Both the position numbers and the translations under genes were made by a program. DNA of 19,614 nucleotides from Pseudomonas sp. (GTDB taxonomy: Bacteria > Pseudomonadota > Gammaproteobacteria > Pseudomonadales > Pseudomonadaceae). This document shows, in pieces, positions 16,451 to 19,614 of the stretch (positions are counted from its first letter, which is position 1; each line of letters begins with the position of its first letter). The stretch is from NCBI GenBank assembly GCA_029239415.1, contig JAQZAY010000031.1, forward strand, positions 1-19,614, read 5' to 3'. The notes under the pieces were generated by a model. It made no database searches and was not told the DNA's origin. It was given only the letters and a program-made list of their open reading frames with translations.

Positions 16451-18169
16451 ATGCGCGTTTTCCTGCTTTCCCTGGTGCTCCTGCTCGCGGGGCCTCTGCA
16501 AGCCAATCCTTTCTTCACCCAGCCCGACTTCCTGCCGGTAGAGCAGGCGTTCGCGCTGTCCCATGACCGCCTGCCCTCGGGCGAAACGCGCGTGCACTTC
16601 ACCATCAAGGAAGGCTACTACCTCTACCAGAAGCGCCTGAAGTTCGACGGCCTGGTCGCCGCCCAGCAACCGGCCTTGCCCGAGGCGCTCACCCACCATG
16701 ACGAGTTCTTCGGCGACAGCCTGGTGTATCGCGGCCAGCTCGAGCTCCGCATACCCGCCAGCGCCAGCGGCCAGCTGCGCCTCGGCTGGCAGGGCTGCGC
16801 CGATGCCGGCCTGTGCTATCCCCCGCAGACGACCCTGATCGCGCTGGGCGCGAGCTCGGCCGCAGGGTCCGCGGCCGAGCTCGCCAGCGACCAGCGCCTG
16901 GCAAGCGACCTGCGCGACACAGGCCTGGCCTGGAGCCTGCTGGCGTTCTTCGGCCTGGGCCTGCTGCTGGCGTTCACGCCATGCTCGTTGCCGATGCTGC
17001 CGATCCTCGCCGGTCTGGTGCTCGGCACGGGTGCCAGCGCTCGCCGCGGCTGGTTGCTGGCCGGGGTGTATGTACTGAGCATGGCGCTGGTGTATGCGGC
17101 CCTGGGCGTGGTCGCCGCGCTGCTGGGCGCAAGCCTGCAGGCCTGGCTGCAGCAACCCTGGCTGCTCGGCAGCCTGGCGGCGCTGTTCGTGCTGCTGGCC
17201 CTGCCGATGTTCGGCGCCTTCGAGCTGCAATTGCCCTTGGCCCTGCGAGACCGCCTGAACCGCGCGGGCGAAGGGACCCAGGGTGGCAGCCTGTACGGCG
17301 CAGCGCTGCTTGGCGCGTTGTCCGGGCTGCTGATGGGCCCCTGCATGACTGCACCCCTGGCCGGCGCGCTGCTGTACATCGCGCAGAGCGGTGATGTGTC
17401 GCAGGGTGGGCTGGTGCTGTTCAGCCTTGGCCTGGGAATGGGCGTCCCGCTGCTGTTGCTGGTCACCCTGGGCAATCGCTACCTGCCGCGCCCAGGCGCC
17501 TGGATGGACCGGGTCAAGGGCCTGTTCGGCTTCGTCTTCCTCGGCATGGCGCTCTACACCCTGCGCAGCCTGCTGGCGCCTCCCCTGGTGCTGGGCCTGG
17601 CGGGCGCCTTGCTGGTGGCCTTGGCATGGGCTTCGTGGCCCGCCCTGCAGCGCCTGCCCGCCTTGCGCGTGGTCCCGCTGCTGAGCGCGCTGTGGGGTGG
17701 CCTGCTGCTGCTGGGCGCCGCCGCCGGCGGCAGCGATCCGTGGCAGCCCTTGCAGCCCTTTGCCGCAGGTTCGGCCCCGGCGCGACCGGCCCTGGCGCAC
17801 GACACCTTCACCACGGTCCGCGAACCGCAAGCCCTGCAGCGTGAACTGGACAGCGCCAAGGCTCGCGGCCAATGGGTCATGCTGGACTATTCCGCCGACT
17901 GGTGTGTCGCGTGCAAGGTGATGGAGCAGCAGGTATTCGCCCGCGACGACGTGCAGGCAGGGCTGGCCGGGGTGCACCTGCTGCGCCTGGATGTCACCCG
18001 CGACTCTCCTGCCAGCCGCGCCTTGCTGCAACGCTACCAGGTGCCTGGCCCGCCGACCCTGATCTGGATCGGCCCCGAGGGCGATGAACGCCGGCCCCGT
18101 CGCATCACTGGCGAGATCGACGCCACGAACTTCATGAAGCATTGGGCACAGACGCGGAGCCAAGGCTGA
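16451..18169 (+). CDS. dsbD: Thiol:disulfide interchange protein DsbD
   Basis: Inner-membrane transporter that passes electrons from cytoplasmic thioredoxin to periplasmic thiol reductases. The product is 572 residues, as in E. coli (565). A signal peptide (1-18, cleaved near LQA/NP) is followed by the alpha domain with C116 and C122 (GCADAGLCYPP), a membrane beta domain of about eight helices with C178 (FTPCSLPMLP) and C298 (GPCMTAP), and a C-terminal thioredoxin-like gamma domain with C485/C488 (WCVACK). All six catalytic cysteines are present. A weak AAGG precedes the start. Divergent from dsbR behind a DsbR-type operator and translationally coupled to the next gene. A perfect 14-base inverted repeat lies in the alpha-to-membrane linker. 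Confidence 0.95.
   Translation: MRVFLLSLVLLLAGPLQANPFFTQPDFLPVEQAFALSHDRLPSGETRVHFTIKEGYYLYQKRLKFDGLVAAQQPALPEALTHHDEFFGDSLVYRGQLELRIPASASGQLRLGWQGCADAGLCYPPQTTLIALGASSAAGSAAELASDQRLASDLRDTGLAWSLLAFFGLGLLLAFTPCSLPMLPILAGLVLGTGASARRGWLLAGVYVLSMALVYAALGVVAALLGASLQAWLQQPWLLGSLAALFVLLALPMFGAFELQLPLALRDRLNRAGEGTQGGSLYGAALLGALSGLLMGPCMTAPLAGALLYIAQSGDVSQGGLVLFSLGLGMGVPLLLLVTLGNRYLPRPGAWMDRVKGLFGFVFLGMALYTLRSLLAPPLVLGLAGALLVALAWASWPALQRLPALRVVPLLSALWGGLLLLGAAAGGSDPWQPLQPFAAGSAPARPALAHDTFTTVREPQALQRELDSAKARGQWVMLDYSADWCVACKVMEQQVFARDDVQAGLAGVHLLRLDVTRDSPASRALLQRYQVPGPPTLIWIGPEGDERRPRRITGEIDATNFMKHWAQTRSQG
16850..16884. repeat. Perfect 14-base inverted repeat inside dsbD
   Basis: GCGAGCTCGGCCGC (16850-16863) and its exact reverse complement (16871-16884) flank the seven-base loop AGGGTCC. 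The repeat encodes the Gly/Ala/Ser linker (about residues 134-145) between the alpha domain and the first beta-domain helix. The mRNA hairpin would be very stable. Confidence 0.85.
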
Positions 18170-19023
18170 TGCTGACCCTGACGCTCGGCCCATTGACCTT
18201 GGCCCTCAACCATCTGCTGTTGCTCGGCGCCCTGCTGGTCGCCAGCCTGGTCGGCTGGTGGGCCGGTCGGCGCGGCGGGCACAATCCCGAGTCGGTATTG
18301 TTCAACCTGTTCGTCCTGGGCCTGTTCTGCGCGCGTACGGGGTTCGTGCTGGCGTACTGGCCGATGTACCGCGACGACCCGCTGCAGGTGATCGACCTGC
18401 GCGACGGCGGTTTTCTGCTTTGGCCCGGCGTCCTGGCAGTGGCAGCAGGCGCGCTTTGGCACGGATGGCGACACGCCGGCTTGCGTCGGCCGCTGGCCTT
18501 GGGGCTGTCCAGTGGCGCGCTGTTCTGGCTGCTCGGCGGCCTGGCCAGCCCTCTCTACAGTCAGGGCACGCAGTTGCCGGAGCTCACCCTGCGCGATGCC
18601 GACGATCGACCGGTCGCCCTGGCCGAGTACCAGGGGCGGCCGCTGGTGGTGAACATCTGGGCCACCTGGTGCCCGCCCTGCCGACGCGAGATGCCGGTGC
18701 TGCAACAGGCCCAGCACGAGCATCCGGGCGTGACCTTCCTGTTCGTCAACCAGGGCGAGACGCCGCAGACGGTCGCCACCTTCCTGGCCACCACCGGCCT
18801 GAACCTGGCCCACGTGCTGTTCGACGGCAGCGGCCAGCTGGCCCGGCGCGTCGGCTCCATGGCTCTGCCCACCACCCTGTTCTACAACGCCGAAGGCCGC
18901 CTGGTCGGCAGTCACCTGGGCGAGCTGTCCCGCGCGAGCCTGCAGCATGCGCTGGCGCCCCTGGAGCCGCCGCCCACAACGCCGGCCCCCATGTCGCGGC
19001 TACTTGAGGTCCAGCCGCCGTAG
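18169..19023 (+). CDS. dsbE: Membrane-anchored TlpA/DsbE-type thioredoxin with Lgt-like N-terminal domain
   Basis: The product is 284 residues. The N-terminal half (1-130) has about four membrane helices (about 11-32, 41-64, 82-98, 108-124) and resembles the start of prolipoprotein diacylglyceryl transferase ([48 protein letters not shown]). The C-terminal half is a periplasmic TlpA-type thioredoxin with active site [13 protein letters not shown] (C168, C171) and cis-proline P234 (ALPTT). It probably accepts electrons from DsbD and reduces periplasmic disulfides. The ATG shares its A with the dsbD stop (TGATG), with GGAG upstream. It corresponds in position to P. aeruginosa PA2477; the symbol follows that operon's naming and does not imply the cytochrome c role of CcmG. 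The last 24 bases overlap rlmM, giving a proline-rich tail. Confidence 0.82.
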   Translation: MLTLTLGPLTLALNHLLLLGALLVASLVGWWAGRRGGHNPESVLFNLFVLGLFCARTGFVLAYWPMYRDDPLQVIDLRDGGFLLWPGVLAVAAGALWHGWRHAGLRRPLALGLSSGALFWLLGGLASPLYSQGTQLPELTLRDADDRPVALAEYQGRPLVVNIWATWCPPCRREMPVLQQAQHEHPGVTFLFVNQGETPQTVATFLATTGLNLAHVLFDGSGQLARRVGSMALPTTLFYNAEGRLVGSHLGELSRASLQHALAPLEPPPTTPAPMSRLLEVQPP

Positions 19024-19614
19024 ATGGCACGTCACCTCTTCGCGATCGTGATACAGCTGCTTGCAAGCGATCGACACCTTCACCTTGCGCGCCTTGAAGC
19101 CTTCCTCGATACGATCGAGCAAGCGCCGAACCTCCGCGTAGCGCTGTTTCATCGGCAACTTGAGGTTGACCACCGCTTCCCGGCACAGCCCCTCGCCCAG
19201 CCAGGTTTCCAGCAATGCCGCGCTGCGCGCCGGCTTCTCGACGATATCGCAGACCATCCAGTCGACTGTCTGGCGTGGCCGCCAGGTGAACCCGTCCGCC
19301 ATCAGGTGCTGGACCAGGCCGGTGTCCATCAGGCTCTCGGCCATCGGCCCGTTATCGATCGCGGTCACCAGCATGCCGCGGCGCACCAGCTGGTAGGTCC
19401 AGCCACCTGGCGCGGCGCCGAGGTCGACGCCGGTCATGTCGCCGGACAGGCGTTGCTCCCACTGATCGCGCGGGATGAACTGGTGCCAGGCTTCCTCGAG
19501 CTTGAGCGTCGAGCGACTGGGCGCTTCGCGGGGAAACTTGAGCCGCGGGATGCCCATGGGCCAGAGAGCGCAATTGTCCGCCTCGGCAAGGCCAGCGAAT
19601 ACACGGCGACCACT
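19000..19614 (-). CDS. rlmM: 23S rRNA 2'-O-ribose methyltransferase RlmM (C-terminal part, cut by window edge)
   Basis: SAM-dependent enzyme that methylates the ribose of C2498 in 23S rRNA. Only the last 204 residues are in the window; the frame stays open to base 19614, so the N-terminal part (E. coli RlmM is 366 residues) lies beyond. Seen are [13 protein letters not shown] and [13 protein letters not shown], where the lysine of STLK is one catalytic residue, SAM motif [13 protein letters not shown], the VCDIVEKP block, and [12 protein letters not shown] with the second catalytic lysine. The ATG at 19557 is internal, not the start. The stop lies within the 3' end of the convergent thioredoxin gene. 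Confidence 0.95.
   Translation of the reverse strand, partial: SGRRVFAGLAEADNCALWPMGIPRLKFPREAPSRSTLKLEEAWHQFIPRDQWEQRLSGDMTGVDLGAAPGGWTYQLVRRGMLVTAIDNGPMAESLMDTGLVQHLMADGFTWRPRQTVDWMVCDIVEKPARSAALLETWLGEGLCREAVVNLKLPMKQRYAEVRRLLDRIEEGFKARKVKVSIACKQLYHDREEVTCHLRRLDLK

Noticed and set aside
16319..18193. 624-residue open frame antisense to dsbD
   Set aside because: It is a Gln/Ala/Gly/Arg-rich translation of the opposite strand of a clear DsbD gene, with no domain, and would destroy the dsbR-dsbD regulatory gap. GC-rich genes commonly leave such open antisense frames.
1..19614. CRISPR array, insertion sequence, toxin-antitoxin pair or defence system
   Set aside because: No regularly spaced repeats, transposase motifs, nuclease cassettes or paired small toxin-like genes were found on either strand.

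Overview
The window reads as a piece of a Pseudomonas chromosome, most likely from the P. putida group. The evidence is the GC-rich coding sequence, protein sequences that look like fluorescent-pseudomonad orthologues throughout, and an inverted pair of the short REP palindromes typical of P. putida relatives. Coding density is very high. Seventeen protein genes and one tRNA fill almost all of it, and no stretch without a gene exceeds about 280 bases. I see no insertion sequence, prophage, CRISPR array or obvious island. These assignments come from reading motifs, not from database searches.

Layout, left to right. (1) slt, a soluble lytic transglycosylase (+), converges on a MOSC-domain protein (-) with an inverted REP pair between them. 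(2) A CheV coupling protein (-) follows, with a flagellar sigma-28 (FliA) type promoter just upstream. (3) A YegS-like lipid kinase (-) diverges from a GT4 glycosyltransferase (+). (4) The moaB-moeA molybdopterin operon (-) ends tail to tail with the glycosyltransferase. (5) A small YgdI/YgdR-type lipoprotein and tRNA-Pro(CGG) lie on + and converge on a methyl-accepting chemotaxis protein (-). (6) An MsbA-related ABC half-transporter (-) has a clear terminator. (7) A 57-residue Pseudomonas-type hypothetical protein (+) has a strong terminator. (8) pdxB and tusA lie on -. (9) A two-component system, dsbR-dsbS (-), is divergent from dsbD-dsbE-like genes (+). (10) The 3' part of rlmM (-) runs off the right edge.

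The most interesting block is 14277-19023. The sensor and regulator match the copper-responsive DsbRS system described in P. aeruginosa (PA2479/PA2480), including a cysteine at residue 82 of the sensor. The gap between dsbR and dsbD contains a perfect TTA-N8-TTAA element, the motif I recall for DsbR, plus a one-mismatch copy nearer dsbR. The output genes are a full-length DsbD electron transporter and a translationally coupled thioredoxin whose membrane half resembles prolipoprotein diacylglyceryl transferase (Lgt). The dsbG gene of the P. aeruginosa operon is missing here: rlmM abuts directly. The likely role is periplasmic disulfide reduction and repair under copper stress.

Secondary themes are molybdenum cofactor (moaB, moeA, and a MOSC protein that could use the cofactor) and chemotaxis (cheV and an MCP lying outside the main che cluster).
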